A stretch of DNA of 64,000 bases from Voacanga thouarsii (GCA_026120185.1 JANUWF010001218.1:3906001-3970000), one strand, 5' to 3'. Shown: positions 48,777-61,500, counted from the first letter of the stretch. Translations and numbers: made by a program. The notes: generated by a model from the sequence alone, not told the origin.

Positions 48777-49310
48777 CTAAGCTCTATTCTTCCCTTGAGG
48801 AGAAACTAAGCTCTGTTCATAGACATTTATGTCTCGAAACTTGTAAATTCCACAACAAATCTTTCTTTTAATTGGTGCCTCTTTCTCCTTGCATGTGGCT
48901 ATTACTGTTCTTGTATTTTCCACTGATGCCTGCAGCAACATTTCCCCATTCTCGAGCAAATATATAGGAACAATGTGAGTGCATGATCCAGGGGCAAGGT
49001 AGGCTTTATGGAGGTTGTAATATTGAATCCTGAACATGGTCGTCCAAGATTTCTCAATCTCATAATCTTTCATCACCCACGACAAAATTGTTGCTTCTCA
49101 AATAATTGCAGTGCAAGCAAAGAATTCCTCTCAAAACAGCTAAATCAATTATTTCCTCTTCTAATTTAAGCATAATCGAATCATTACGCACCGGCACTTC
49201 TCCATATCTTTCGTTGGATAGCTTGAAGGAAACAATCGAATATGATGCACCTGAAGCTCGACCAGAATCGACCATCCAATGAAGTGATCCATTCACAAAT
49301 TTCCCCTGGA
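48777..49310 (-). pseudogene. F-box-associated domain pseudogene, N-terminus lost
   Basis: Minus-strand frame 49296-49060 (GKFVNGSLHWM just before, SIVSFKLSNERYGEVP, LRGILCLHCNYLRSNNF) and frame 49085-48777 (WVMKDYEIEKSWTTMFRI, VPIYLLENGEMLL, INVYEQSLVSP) form one C-terminal F-box-associated domain, the substrate-binding half of plant F-box proteins of SCF ubiquitin ligases. A small indel near 49075 shifts the frame between NNFVV and WVMKD. The F-box itself is absent. Homology stops at about 49310, where the inverted-repeat unit begins. Confidence 0.8.
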
Positions 49311-49382
49311 TTTGGGTGTTGATGGCGGGAAAGAGGTCTGGTTGACTTTATTCCCTTGTCCTGCTATTGAATCAATGAATGA

Positions 49383-50325
49383 GAGCAACAATCGACTTCC
49401 ACGTCCTTGCAAAAATAGAAAACAGCTAAAAAATCAAAAGACAAGAGAGCCCACATTCCCTCAACATTTTATGACCGATGCCAGTAATGTCAATCGTTGC
49501 TTAAAAATCGAGCCATCATGCAACAACGATAAAGAAGTGCGTTGTCAGTTTCATAAGTATTCGTTAGCACTCGTGTCCCCGTAGCACACCAAGACCAAAA
49601 AGCCAGAAACGTCATTCACGACACAATAAGCCAGTTGTCGTGCCAAGAATTCGATCGTTAGCCCTAGGACGAGGCAAACCTTGGCTTCGCAAGTGCCTAG
49701 CGGTTCACACGTGACTCCTCAGCATACCAAAGCCAAGAATAATAACGTCGGCCACTACTTAAATATCAAACCAACGTGCAGCTACATCGATCATCGACCC
49801 AGCACTGGGCGGGCTTCGCAAGTCCCCAAAATTTTTGTTGTGGAGTCCTTCAGCGGTCCAAAAGCTAGTAACATCAATCCAAGCCTGCCCGATGCTGGGT
49901 CGATGATCGATGTCGTGCACATTGGCTCGATATTTAAGCAACGGCCGACGTTATCGTTCTTGGCCTGGGTATGCTAAGGGGTTGCGTGTGAACCACTGGG
50001 CACTTGCGAAGCCAAGGTTCGCCTCGTCCTAGGGTCGGCGACCGAATTTTTGGCACGACGACTGACTTGTTATGCCGTGAACGACGTTTCCTGCTTTTTG
50101 GCCTTGGTGTGCTGTGGGGACATAGGCGTTAACGAGTGTTTATGAAACCGACAACGTACTCATATGCCATTATTGGTGATCGACATTGCTGCATGAAAAC
50201 TCGAGTTTTAAGCAGCGACTGACGTTGCCGGCATTAGTCATGGACTATTGAGGAGATGGGCGCTCCCGTCTTTCGATTTTCTAACTGTTTTCTATTTTTG
50301 CAAGGACGTGGAGTCGAGGTTGCTT
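49383..50325. repeat. 0.9-kb imperfect inverted repeat (long hairpin)
   Basis: The left arm (about 49383-49818) and right arm (about 49879-50325) are inverted copies at roughly 85-90% identity by eye, around a loop of about 60 bp. Examples: CCACGTCCTTGCAAAAATAG against CTATTTTTGCAAGGACGTGG, and ATCGATCATCGACCCAGCA against TGCTGGGTCGATGATCGAT. No coding sequence is convincing in it. A transcript would fold into a very long hairpin. It abuts the truncated F-box pseudogene. Confidence 0.85.
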
Positions 50326-50440
50326 GCAAATCCGACGATGCACTCCCGTGTTGGGGGACGGCTCGAATTTTAAGCAGCAATCAATGTCATCAGCTTCGGC
50401 TGTAGACTGTGGAGGAGGCGTGAGTACCCCGTCATTCGTG
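50165..50440 (+). repeat. diverged direct repeat at the right edge of the hairpin
   Basis: The segments 50165-50275 and 50330-50440 resemble each other: CTCGAGTTTTAAGCAGCGACTGACGTTG against CTCGAATTTTAAGCAGCAATCAATGTCA-type text, each followed by a GAGGAG/GGAGG...CCCGTC block. This suggests that the right arm was partly duplicated. Confidence 0.5.
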
Positions 50441-51730
50441 TACGGTCCGTTCTGACCTATGTCGTTTATTGTCCGTATCAATGATTTTTGTATGCGAGCA
50501 GAAAGTAGCATAAACTAACTGAATTTTGGTTGAAAAGGATAAGTCCAAATTCTGGAAAAGTTCTGATGCAAAAACCACAGTTCTACTCTAAATGTTTGGT
50601 AACAATGACATTCCGGCACTAGTCAAAAACACATACCCATATTTGTTCATGGCTGTTGCAGATAAAGAGTGCATCCTTGACAGCCATTGCAACTAATTCA
50701 ACATTCCTCACAATAATCAGATATGTACTTAAACATGGCAAAGCTCCAGAAAGGACAGATCTTGAATCTTTTAAGTCCTTATGTAGCATTACAACTAAAT
50801 CAAATCACATTGGTCCAATACCGGCTGATGATAACAAAAATCCAGAGGAAGAGTCACACAATGCACAATCTCTATCCGATTTTGCAGCTCCCCATCTACT
50901 GTCTGCTTTTCACCATACTATACTACCCGAAGCTAGCTGAGTTTCAGCGCAAACCAACTCTTATATACCCAAATATCACAAGCCACGAAAGACCTAAAAA
51001 TCAACATCAGTCTGCCAACTACAGGGAAATTACGCATTCAACTGGCAAAATAGAGAGCTAAAACAAATTCAAAAGACTCCCTCATCAATATACTTCGACA
51101 CCATAGAATCAGAAGATTGAACTTTGACAAATTCATTGTAGCTTAAACAACATCTAGATCAGTGTGCAGTTAGTTTAATGCTACAGATTTGTTGCATGCT
51201 GCACCTGGATTTAACAGTGGCAGATGAAACTGTTACAAGTGAAAACCACAAAATTTCTCCCTTAAAAAGACAATTCTGGGGAAATATAACATTCAAATTT
51301 CCTCGAATGATGTTTGCTGCACCAACAAATGCCAAAATTCACAGCCCCCTTTATTCGAGTTGATTTCTTTTGCAAGAATGCCTTGAATAGATCCTGAAAA
51401 GGAGAAGTCAGATTTATTAGCAACCATCGTGAAAATGCTAGTAGCTTTTGATTTCCAGAAAGAGTATTTGGCAGCAAATACAGAGCAAGGATACCAATAT
51501 ATTAAGTAAAAAGACAGCAAATTCTGACTGATAAAAGAGGAGCATGATAGACCCAATCATAGGGAGAAAAAATGTTAGGAGGGCACCAGTCCTTTACTGC
51601 TATTTTGAACGGATATGTGTATCTTTCAGGAAACCTCAAAAACAACAAATGCCCTCATGGACTATCTGGGGTAGGCTACATGAGTTTTTGATATCCAAGT
51701 CTTTATTCCCGAATCCCCATTACTCACCCA
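50441..51730. other. unassigned, possibly transcribed on the minus strand
   Basis: No recognisable protein. The minus strand around 51396-51262 has an acceptor-like TTTTCAG before GATCTATTCAAGGC and short frames ending in stops. These could be part of the 3' region of the minus-strand gene that starts near 54.6 kb, but nothing fixes this. Confidence 0.3.
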
Positions 51731-52208
51731 TAGAGCTGTAATTGAACATGAACTAACCGGTATAACATTTTCGAGCTCGAAAATTTTGAGTTTGTGATCG
51801 AGTATGTTCCACGTTAGTTCAAAAAACTCAAATAGTGTTCGAGTTCGAATTATTCAAATTCGAATTCATTTATTTCATATTTTTTATCTTGAAATTTTAT
51901 TCAAATAAAAATAAATTCAAATAAAATCATTAATATCAAATTTTAATTTAAAAATAATAGTTTATATATAAAAAATGGTATGGATATGAACATTAAAGAA
52001 AAAGATATACAAATTACATATAAGATTATTAATAATTTTTATTTAATAATCGAACGAATTCGAACCTTCGTGAATGAGTTCAAGTTCAATAGATTAATAA
52101 TCGAGCCAAATTATACGTTCAAACTCAAATCAATTACTAATCTAACGAGTGCTAATCGAACTCGAACGAGTTCTTTTGTTCGAGAATGTTCAGTTCATTT
52201 ACAGCTCT
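51731..52208. mobile_element. 478-bp hAT-type MITE
   Basis: The left end TAGAGCTGTAATTGAACATG and the right end (inverse, AGAGCTGTAAATGAACTGAA) are terminal inverted repeats. Further inside, TTCGAGCTCG and CGAACTCGAACGAGTTC blocks also pair. TCACCCA flanks both sides (51724-51730 and 52209-52215). A duplication of 7-8 bp and the TAGAG ends fit hAT. Confidence 0.8.
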
Positions 52209-54236
52209 TCACCCATGTTATTTTTCCTCCTTTCCAACTCCTTGTCTTCTCCACCCAAAGATGGGGTCTGAGAGAAGCATAATGATGATATAAAAAGGAG
52301 CAAATAAACCACCCAAAAGTGCCTAATTTGTAGCAATTCTCAAGTAGATCAGACCCACGAGTAAATCAAGTTCTAATACTCTAGTTCAATAGGCAGGAGC
52401 AAGATATGTAATATCTTCTCAGGTGTAGCATTGACAAGCTATGAGATAGGAAAATATTCATGGATTAACAAATTTAGACAAGCACATCAAAATGGAATAA
52501 GTAACCAGAGAGTAGAAGAGGTGGCTCTCTTTACTTCAAATATTTGCCTCTACAGATGTTTATAAGCTACAGGAGGAAGAGACACTACCAATAAAGATGG
52601 CCATTAACTCTCCATTCACCTACCTCTTAACGGACCAAAATCAATGTACAACTAATATCTCATATGACATATTTCCTTTCTTTTTTATAATTAGTGTAAA
52701 CACCAATGGCTTGAAGCAAGGTGTGACAAGAAGAGGAACAAACTAACGGAACATAATAATTGCAGGGCCACAGAGAAACTATACCATATAAACCATATGG
52801 AATCAATCAAATCTTAAGTTAACATAATGCCAAGTGAGAACACAATGAAGTATGGCAAAAGAAGAGGAACAAACTAATGGAGCATAAAGGTGGGCAAGTG
52901 CAGTAATATTCTAGTACTTCCAAAAACTAGGATCTCTATCTGATTCAATGGTATTTGTAAGTTTCGCTTTCTCACTTTCGCTCTTTCTATCTTTTGCAAT
53001 GATAGCTTTTACTTTTTGGGGCCTGAAGAGACTAATGGGTCCCTGCTGCATATTCTGGATGCAATTGCAGGATCTCAATTGGAATACAATCTGCTTCCTA
53101 AGTAGTAATCTGAATAGTGGGTGAATTTTGAAGATGAAACTCTTTTCTTAGCAGTGGCAAGCAGAGGAAACAGGTAAGATTGACCGAACATGACTAGGAA
53201 GGTACCTGAGACCCTGAATACTTTCCTTTCTCGCTCTCCAGAACCATATTGACTTTGCAAATCAAATTTGCTAACCAGAATTCAGAAGATTTAAAAAAAA
53301 AAAACTATAATATTCTTCTTCTGATTGAAGGTCCGTGTCGTGATATGATATTCAAGTATTCTTCTCTTCACTAATAGAATTTCTTCCATTGTATAAAGAA
53401 ATATTGACTTTCGAGCTTTCCCCTCACCTTGAATCCAAAAATTCATCTTTTCATGAACCCCACAAGAAAATGCTTTCATGAAAGGACTAATGTTCTAAGC
53501 AAGGAGATAAGAGTACCAGCAAACAAGTAGCAGAATAAATCATGCCTTATTTTGCAAAACTAGAACCTTGGTGGGATTTGATGCTACATTGTATTCTTCA
53601 AGATTTGAAAGGATTTCAAAGCTAAAGGTCCAGAAAATTGTACACAGACATTGGTTGAATTGCACTGATACACATAGATACTCTTTGATCTAATGGTACT
53701 CCAGAATCCCAATCAACATACACATCTGTGGATTTATGCTCAACTAACTTTCCTGTATGTTAATCAGAAACTAATCACTCATGACTCAAAACCTAATAAT
53801 TGAGATATTGAATAAATTTAAGATACAAAACACAAAGAGCACCATGCAAACAAAATCACAAAAAATGTGATAGTCCATCTAGACCCTGGATAATGTTGCA
53901 GTAGAACCTATATATGAGATCCATCCACACACACCCGAGAGAGAGAGAGAGAGTGTGTGCGTCTTCTTTCTTCTAGACTCAAAGACCATTTTTTTTTTTC
54001 ATGAACATGGAAAGAAAATGAAAAAGCCTCTTCCAGTATAATACGCCCCAAACAAAACAGCATCAACTAACAACAAATCTAGTTCAGATACCATCTATAG
54101 ACGGCAAATAGACAAAAGAACATGTTTTACATCTCATTGTAGAAAGCAAACAAACTTATCAATATAATCAAGAAATGTTAACATCTTTGCACAAACATAT
54201 GGGGAGAAAGAGTACATACATCCAATTGAGGATGAA
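52209..54236. other. unassigned, no gene seen
   Basis: Moderately AT-rich with no identifiable protein. Donor-like and acceptor-like sites exist on the minus strand (for example near 53451), consistent with introns of the transcript that starts near 54.6 kb. A GA repeat lies at 53937-53954. Confidence 0.35.
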
Positions 54237-54380
54237 TCAAGAAAGCTCCTTGGCATTTTGAAAGAAAGCAGCAGAGCAAAGGATTGAAGCAATGAAAGCA
54301 AATAAGCCCAGCCCAATCATCAGTGAGAACCCTGCTACCACTAAGTCCATCAAGCACTGCAAAGTCACTCCCATAAACAT
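54237..54380 (-). CDS. 47-aa single-pass membrane micro-protein, candidate
   Basis: The minus-strand frame starting MFMGVTLQCLMDLVVAGFSL reads on through a strongly hydrophobic helix (about residues 12-39, with IGLGLFAFI and ASILCSAAFF) and ends QNAKELS and a stop. An alternative start is the third codon, giving MGV. The hydrophobic core with small Gly/Ala/Ser residues, a short polar tail and no rare-looking stretch resembles small conserved plant membrane peptides, but I cannot name a family. A longer frame in another register (54399-54178) overlaps it and looks like a shadow. The region upstream to about 54650 would be its leader. Confidence 0.5.
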   Translation of the reverse strand: MFMGVTLQCLMDLVVAGFSLMIGLGLFAFIASILCSAAFFQNAKELS

Positions 54381-54639
54381 CTTTCTTTCTCTCTTCCACT
54401 ACTGTCTCCCTATTCTAGGTAATCAGCACAAAATCGTGCTCGTCAAAGCTATTGGCATGGCCACTGCTGCGTCGCCTGCTCATATACAGAACCCACAGAG
54501 AGAGGGGAACGGAGGGGTGACCGGATCTGCAGAAAACGTCTTGGGAGTGCGGACATAATCAACTGACAGATGCCTGCTTGAAACGGTCCAACTGTCAAAG
54601 CATGGTGAATGCCAGAACGGAAGAAGAAGAACAATGTGG

Positions 54640-55648
54640 GGCAGATTTAATGTTTGTTTCTAATGGACTTGAAATATGAAGCCTTTTTTTGTTGGCCCAA
54701 TTTCGCAGACCTTATGAAATGGAAAGGAAGTGCAATATATCAGGCAAGAACCGGCATCAGCCTTGTAGCGAGTGTTAGTGGATAAAAATTAATTTGAAAT
54801 AAATTTTATAAAAAATTATTAACTATGTGAGATTAAGTAGAATTAAAATAGAGAATAGGATGTATTATGAATAAATAAAATTTTTTGAGAATGAAAAATA
54901 TACAAAATACTAGTAATATATTTAAATAAAAATAAAATTTTAATTTGAGATAAGATGAGATTAAAAAATTTCAATCTAACTAAAACGACAAGCATTTTTT
55001 GCACTTGTTTCAAGGTTTATCAACCACTTGACGGAAGGCTACACCACAGGTCCACAAAGACCCCAAATTTTACATTTTCTGGGCAGTGGAACAATCTTAT
55101 CCGATCCTGCTTACATTTCCTCATACCTATGTTGGTCCATTCAACTCTTCTTGGGGCTTTCATGCAATTATTTGAGGAACACTGGTGGAACCCGGCGGGG
55201 GATTCGGTTGCTAGGCAGCACTACCTGGTAGTGGCATGGAATAATGGATCAAATTATTTAGTGAAAAATGCAAATTGATGGCCCCTCTCTATCTCGTTTT
55301 TTTGGGTAAAATGATGCCCCTTCTCTTGTTGTCTCCCGTGTGTATCTGCAGTGGATATGGTGGTTTACCATTACCTTAGAAAGTTAGAGAGTGTTATTTT
55401 CCCAAGCTTAACCATCCCCTTTATCCCAAATATTAATCAGCTGATTACCCCAAAGCTTGAATTTTACCAGGTTTCTGATGAAATTAACCTGAATTTGAAA
55501 GTAGAGAAGGTGGCACAGTATTAGGACCCTCCATTTGGTGCTTTTCATGAATACGTGAAAATAAATAGCTTCACAACAATGACAACTTGAAACTGGAGGT
55601 TTTTCAAGCCAGTGATCACTAGAGAGGGATCCAGCGCGAGTGCAGGTT
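54640..55648. other. intergenic, no gene seen
   Basis: The 107-codon plus-strand frame 54955-55278 has no recognisable motif. Otherwise AT-rich sequence upstream of the micro-protein gene. Confidence 0.5.
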
Positions 55649-55656
55649 GTGTACAC

Positions 55657-56129
55657 TATTGTTTTCAGAATCGAACCAAAAAATTTATTGATTCAAGGTT
55701 TAATGGTCTAACTACAATTGAACCGTAATTAAATCGATAATATTATTATTTAAAAATTAAAAATATAATATTTTTAAGAATAAAATTGATCAATAATATA
55801 GTGTAATTCAAGTTCATAAATGTATAAATAATGAAATTAGAAAAAAATATGATATTTTTTTTATTACTATAGACTATTTATTCCATTTGTGTAGCTTATT
55901 TCTTTCACAAGAAATATATTATCTTATTTAGAAGAAAAAAAAAAGAAGGACCGGTTCAATTGGTTAGACCGACTGATTCACCAATTGGACCGGCCGATCC
56001 GAACCGATTTGCACAAAATAGACTATTTTTGAAATTTTCGGTTAAAAAAGATGGACCGAATTGGTTTGCGGACCGATTCACGATCCAACTGGTCTGACCG
56101 ACCGATCTAGTCCGGTCCAAAAAACAATA
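55657..56129. mobile_element. 473-bp hAT-type MITE
   Basis: Ends TATTGTTTTC and, inverted, TATTGTTTTTTGGACC. Left target duplication GTGTACAC at 55649-55656. The right copy GTGTACAC reads 56897-56904 because another element is inserted within it (see 56137). The body is AT-rich with CCGGTCC/GGACCGG-rich ends. A diverged relative lies at 10330-10806. Confidence 0.85.
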
Positions 56130-56136
56130 GTGTACA

Positions 56137-56895
56137 TAAGAATGGTAATTTCCCCGCTTAAATTGGAGACCCTACCTGGTCCGGCCCGACCCGGTGGGGT
56201 CGGGAATTCGTCGATTTAATTAGGGACGAACTTCATTCCTCAGCCCGCCAATCGAGGACAGAGATTGCATAATCCTCGTCCCGGCCCGCCCCGGCCCACT
56301 TTACATATTTTATTTATATATATATATTATATTTATTATATATGTATATATATAATAAATATATATACATATATAATAAATATATATATACATGTGAATT
56401 ATATATGTGTTGTATATGTATATATATTATATAAATTATACATACACACATATATACATACATACTATATAAATTATAAGTAAATTATATATGTATATAA
56501 AATAAAATAAAAAAGAAGAGGAAAAATAAAAAAGAAAAAAATTATTAATTATTAATTATTAATTTTACTCTTACTAATCTAGTAATATGATAAATACGTG
56601 AATTATTGGAAATCACTACAAAAGTTTTTTATTTGATTAAAAAATTTTAAATAAAAATATATTGGAAGCAAATTTTTTTTTTTAAAAAAATCTTTATACA
56701 TAATTATTTCTGAACCCAAACGGCCTCCGCTTCCCCAGGCTGGGACCAGGTATTGTTTTATTCCCGGCGGGCGAGGCGGGGATCCTCGCATTTCCCCGTA
56801 ATGGAGACGGGTCGAGGATGGGAATACGGGGCATATGCGGGGATGGGGCCGGGATTTCTAGTCCTCGGCCCGACTCGACCCCATTGTCATCCCTA
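56137..56895. mobile_element. 759-bp GC-ended hAT-type MITE nested in another MITE's target site
   Basis: The right end is TAGGGATGACAATGGGG (inverted); the left is TAAGAATGGTAATTTCC, decayed but aligned. Flanking 8-mers are AGTGTACA (56129-56136) and GGTGTACA (56896-56903), a hAT-sized duplication with one change. Both arms are very GC-rich (CCCCGGCCC type) and surround a TA-rich core with TATATATA/ACATATA tracts (56300-56490). Partial relatives lie at 35359 and 39025. Confidence 0.8.
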
Positions 56896-56904
56896 GGTGT
56901 ACAC

Positions 56905-57599
56905 AATTTGTAAGGCAATTTATGGGTGGTTTAGCTTGATAATTTAATGGTTTAAATTTAAAAAAATCACATGACAGATACATAAATCTACCATACATAT
57001 AAATAACATTACTCTATGTATATATAATAAGAGTTATAAAAGATTCTCGTTGTGACATGTGGCAACATTCGCAGCTCATGTTGTAACATGTAGCAATGTT
57101 CTTTGTTGACACTTGAAGCACGAGATTTAAATGAATATTTTTTTCATGAAAATATGAAAGATGAATATAAGAAGTTATTGATTCAGATAATGGCTATCTA
57201 CTTCTTTTGTCTTAAAAATCATGTCAAAAGTTTCTATTTTTGTTGTTCCAAAATATTACAAATCAAGAATAAATTTATTACTTATATTCCTAATTTAACC
57301 ATTCTTCAATCAAGAATATGTGTATTTCTAATAAATTATTAATTGATGTATAGAAAAAAATAATCAATAAATATTTATTTTTATTTAAGAATGTAATAGT
57401 TATTTTCTATTATAATTATACAAGTTTTAATAATTTATTAATCCCCTGTCATATATTAAATTGACATGATTTTTAAGATGGAAAGAGTAATAAATAACAC
57501 TTAGTAATAAACTTTTAGAAAATCGTAAAGTTATAAATAAAATTTAACACTTAATAAACTTTTAAAAATATATATATAATTATAATTAAAAATTATTTA
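56905..57599. other. intergenic, no gene seen
   Basis: AT-rich. No supported gene. Confidence 0.5.
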
Positions 57600-58020
57600 C
57601 TCCCTCCGTCTACAAATAACTGACTTAATTGTAAAAACTACGCATATTAAGAAATTGTAGAATTCTATAGTAAAAATGATTAAAATATCCATTATACCAT
57701 TTGCAATATTTTTATTATCATTCTCACCTCATTAATTTGAACCTCACAACTTCTTTAATTACACCATTCTAATAATTCTTTTTTCACCTATATCACCTCA
57801 TTAAATTATACTTTTGACTATTTTTATAGAATAACGTGATTTTATTGTTGATTAAAATAACTTCAGTATGAGTAATTATAATACTAATTAATTGATAAAA
57901 AATTGTGTTAAGGGTAAAATTGAAAAATAATAATTAACTACTACTTACATTTAGAAAGTGGACAGTTATTTTTAGACAAACTAAAAAGAAAATTAGACCA
58001 ATTATTTGTGAACGGATTAA
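57600..58020. mobile_element. Stowaway-like MITE
   Basis: Starts CTCCCTCCGTCTACAAATAA, the classic Stowaway terminal repeat. The inverted match (TTATTTGTGAACGGATTAA) lies at about 58002-58020, with GTGGACAGTTATTTTTAGAC just inside. About 420 bp; the outermost right bases are decayed. Confidence 0.7.
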
Positions 58021-58551
58021 ATTTTAAATGTGTTTTGTTTTATGTCCCCGCTTAGAACGAGTATCAAACGAGTATAAAATAACATCATTTTAATGCATTG
58101 TGTATAAAATTGTCATATCTGCAAAACTTCCCTGAATCCGCTACAGTGTATTGGAACTGTAAGAGACTTATAATCCAAGTTTTACGTGCTGCTGACTTTG
58201 AAATCAACTTCAATCCATGTATTTTTGTTTTCTCTCACTTTCTCACATCATAAAGCTATTTTCAGAGTCCTAATCTTTTCCTCATCCCAAGTATACCCAG
58301 GAGACTTTGCTGTATGTCCACTTCAAAAGTCCTCTGCAATGTTTCTCAAATTTATTTGTGTAACATGCTTGCCTCATTCGAAGGAGAAACAAATTTGTTC
58401 CGAACCAGCCTAGTTCTGGACTGCCTTCCTTGCAAAATCATTTTACTCATCAATCAACTTGATCTACCTCGTTTCACCTTTCTGGGCATCCTTTGCTCAG
58501 GACATAAAACGCAGTTCCAGGAACATGGATTTCTTAATTTAGGCCTCTGAA

Positions 58552-61500
58552 CTAAAAGCCAACTGGTCCAATTCCTGCACGATCAAAGCAAGTGTATATG
58601 ACAGAAAGGAACATTGCAGCCATTGATGAATAGTGGCTTACAGCCAGTGGAAGACTAATTTAATAGAAGGGATGACGATGCATGACAATGTTTGAAATGC
58701 TTACCTGAGGTTGGTGTTGGATTTCTCTTTAAGTTGGATATTGGATCCTTGATATCAACAACAACTGCATTAGATGTCAAAAAAGTGGAGGCAACTGATG
58801 CTGCATGTTCCAGGCAACACCTAACAACCTATGCAACAGAAGTTTGATCTTGTAAAAATCTTTCCACATTTTTGCCTCAGAGTCATGGACAAACACAGAG
58901 CATATATCACTAAATAACAGTTATATATGACTCATTCGAGACTTGAAGCCCTCGGCTTTAACTGCAAAATATTATCAGTGTACCTTTTTTCAAAAAAAAA
59001 TTGTGTTCTCTGCAAAAGTGGAGTTTAAGAGCTCTACCATGAGCAATGATCTGGTATTTCCCTTGTAACTTGATCTGAATAAAATAAAGTTTGTAATCCT
59101 TGTATATGTTATTTCATTGCTTTGGTGTTGGGGTGGGGGATGAGGTCAGGATACGGCCTTGTGAGATACAAGAGGTGATAAGGTTTTAAAAAGCACGAGG
59201 CAGATTTATTCTTCCTTCCCAGAATATTGGCCCTTTCCAAAATATACCTTTGAAGGGTCCAAAATTCCAGCATCCATCAAATCCTCATATTGGTTCTTTG
59301 CAGCATTGTATCCAAACCTTGCATTATCCACAGATAGAACCTGCATATATTGCATTTCTTGCCATGAAAATCTCATTTGTCATCACAATCGGCAAAAATA
59401 TACTTAGATTATTGTTGAACTAGATTTTAAACAGAATTTATGAAAGATGGTCAATGAACTTCTTTCTGGATACCTTCTCGATAACAACATTTCCATTTCG
59501 CCCAGCATTCTTTGCTATCTGCCTTGTAGGATAGAGTAATGCTCTTTTAAGAATATCAGCTCCTATCTGTATGTGTAATTTCAGACTAAATTTTTGTTGT
59601 CATCCAGGAACAAATGTAATAGTAACAATGAACAAAAGTATGGGCACATTCAACATCCTTATGCCAAGATAGACTTCACTTATTGGACTCAAATGTATAT
59701 ATTTGTGATATATGTACCTTCTGCTCTTCACTGTCTAAAAGTTTTTTGATATCTTCCACCTTTGAAGATAGTCTCAAAAGGCAGCAGCCACCACCAACTA
59801 CTACTCCTTCCTCAATTGCTGCCTGGGGTAGATGCAGAGTTTAGAAGTCATAGCTAATAGGTCATTCAAGCATCAAGAGAGTAGTTATTTACCTTAGTTG
59901 CATTTAAAGCATCTTCAATCCTCAGTTGTTTGTCCTTCATCTCAACCTGTGTCTGTGCTCCCACCTATTGTGGCACTAATTAAAGTGAGTAATGAGTGCT
60001 TGAATTAAAAAGTTTAAAGACTTTGCAAATGACTACTTTAGAAACTTCATTACCTGAAGAATAGCAATTCCTCCTGATAATCTTGCTATCCTTTCTTTCA
60101 AAATTTTCTTTTGAAAATTTTCTTCAGTATTCTGCAACAGTTTAAGTTAAATAGAGAAGGTTAGACAGTAGCTAATTTAACCTAGTGGCCTTAAACCAGA
60201 ATTAAGATAAAGTATTTCACGATTCATCTATGGTTCCAACCCCACTTCACACAGGACTTTGCCGACACTCAGTATTCATGTTATGTTTAACATCTGAAAA
60301 ATGGATAAAGAAGAGGATATCGAATGCTGTGCTGGTAAATTTACAGTATTAGCTGATAACACTGCAACGGACCTCAACAAGCCTTTTTATCTGAGAAACC
60401 CTCTTCTTAACTGCCTCCTGAGTGTTTCCATCGGTAACTATCAAAGTAGACTCCTTAGTTATCACCACCTTAGATGCAGCTCCAAGGAAACCCTTGTGAG
60501 CATTCTCAAGAGTGAAACCACTGTCATCTCTGATCACCGTCCCTACAAACACAAGAATAGTTTTCACTTAAGAAAATTTAAATAATTACAGAAAGAGATA
60601 GATGGTAATAAAGGTTCAATAAAATTTTCGGGCATTTCTTCTAAATTTGATTATAGATCTCTTGCATATTTTTCAAGCTAATTTGGACTAACTGTGTTTC
60701 TTTGCCGATTATGCCAACTCTAGGATTTGATAAGAATGATTTGGTTTAAGGATCCAGCCATGACGCAGCTACAACCAGTCTTGCTTTATTCGTTTAGAAG
60801 ATAATTCATCATTTCTTTACTATCTCATATCTGGATATTTTATATATGGCAACAAGCTAACTATTCCTGAAAGTGAGAGACATTATGTTTAGTAGACTAC
60901 GTTCACTACCTCCTGTCAAGATGGCAATGTCATCTAGGTAGTGGCTCTTGCGTTCACCAAAGGCAGGAGCTAAAATAGCAACTGCCTTCAGTACGCCTCT
61001 GAGTTTGTTCCTAATTACTGGAGCCAGAGCTTCCTGCTCGATTCCCTCTGCAACTATAAGAACCGGATACTTCTCCTTAACAGCGTTATCCAAAATTTTA
61101 AACATCTCCTTTGGATTTGTGATTTTTTTGTCAACCAAAAGCAACTGCAACAAAAGAATTTTCCACCTAATTAGTAAACATGAAACTTCAAAATAAAAAA
61201 ACACATAAAAACTTCCCCACCTTGCAATTGTGAAGTTCTGCTATCATTCTTCGTCGATCAGTGACAAAATAAGGAGACAGATAACCACGATCAAACTGCA
61301 TTCCTTCAACAATGTGTAGACTAGTCTCAGCGTGGTTCCCTTGCTCAATTGTGACAACACCTGTTCTGCCTACATGACAAAGAGCATCAGAAATCATGCT
61401 TCCCACTGCATAATCATTCCCAGCACTTACAGCAGCAATATCTGCAAGCTCATGATCCTCTGCCTGCAATATCTCAAGTGCAAGGTTAAAAGTTGGTAAT

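Noticed and set aside
49681..49977. 98-codon frame within the inverted repeat
   Set aside because: Both arms read open in places because they are GC-rich repeats; the frame crosses the loop and matches nothing.
51262..51556. Two overlapping minus-strand frames of 71 and 87 codons
   Set aside because: No recognisable family and mutually exclusive frames; could be 3' untranslated sequence.
54955..55278. 107-codon plus-strand open frame
   Set aside because: No motif, starts in AT-rich intergenic DNA, no promoter or splice support.
58650..58705. Read-through end of Cpn60 exon 13 ([14 protein letters not shown]...)
   Set aside because: The donor G|GTAAGC and acceptor at 58575 give a plausible conserved-looking tail TSGIGPVGF in frame, so splicing is preferred.
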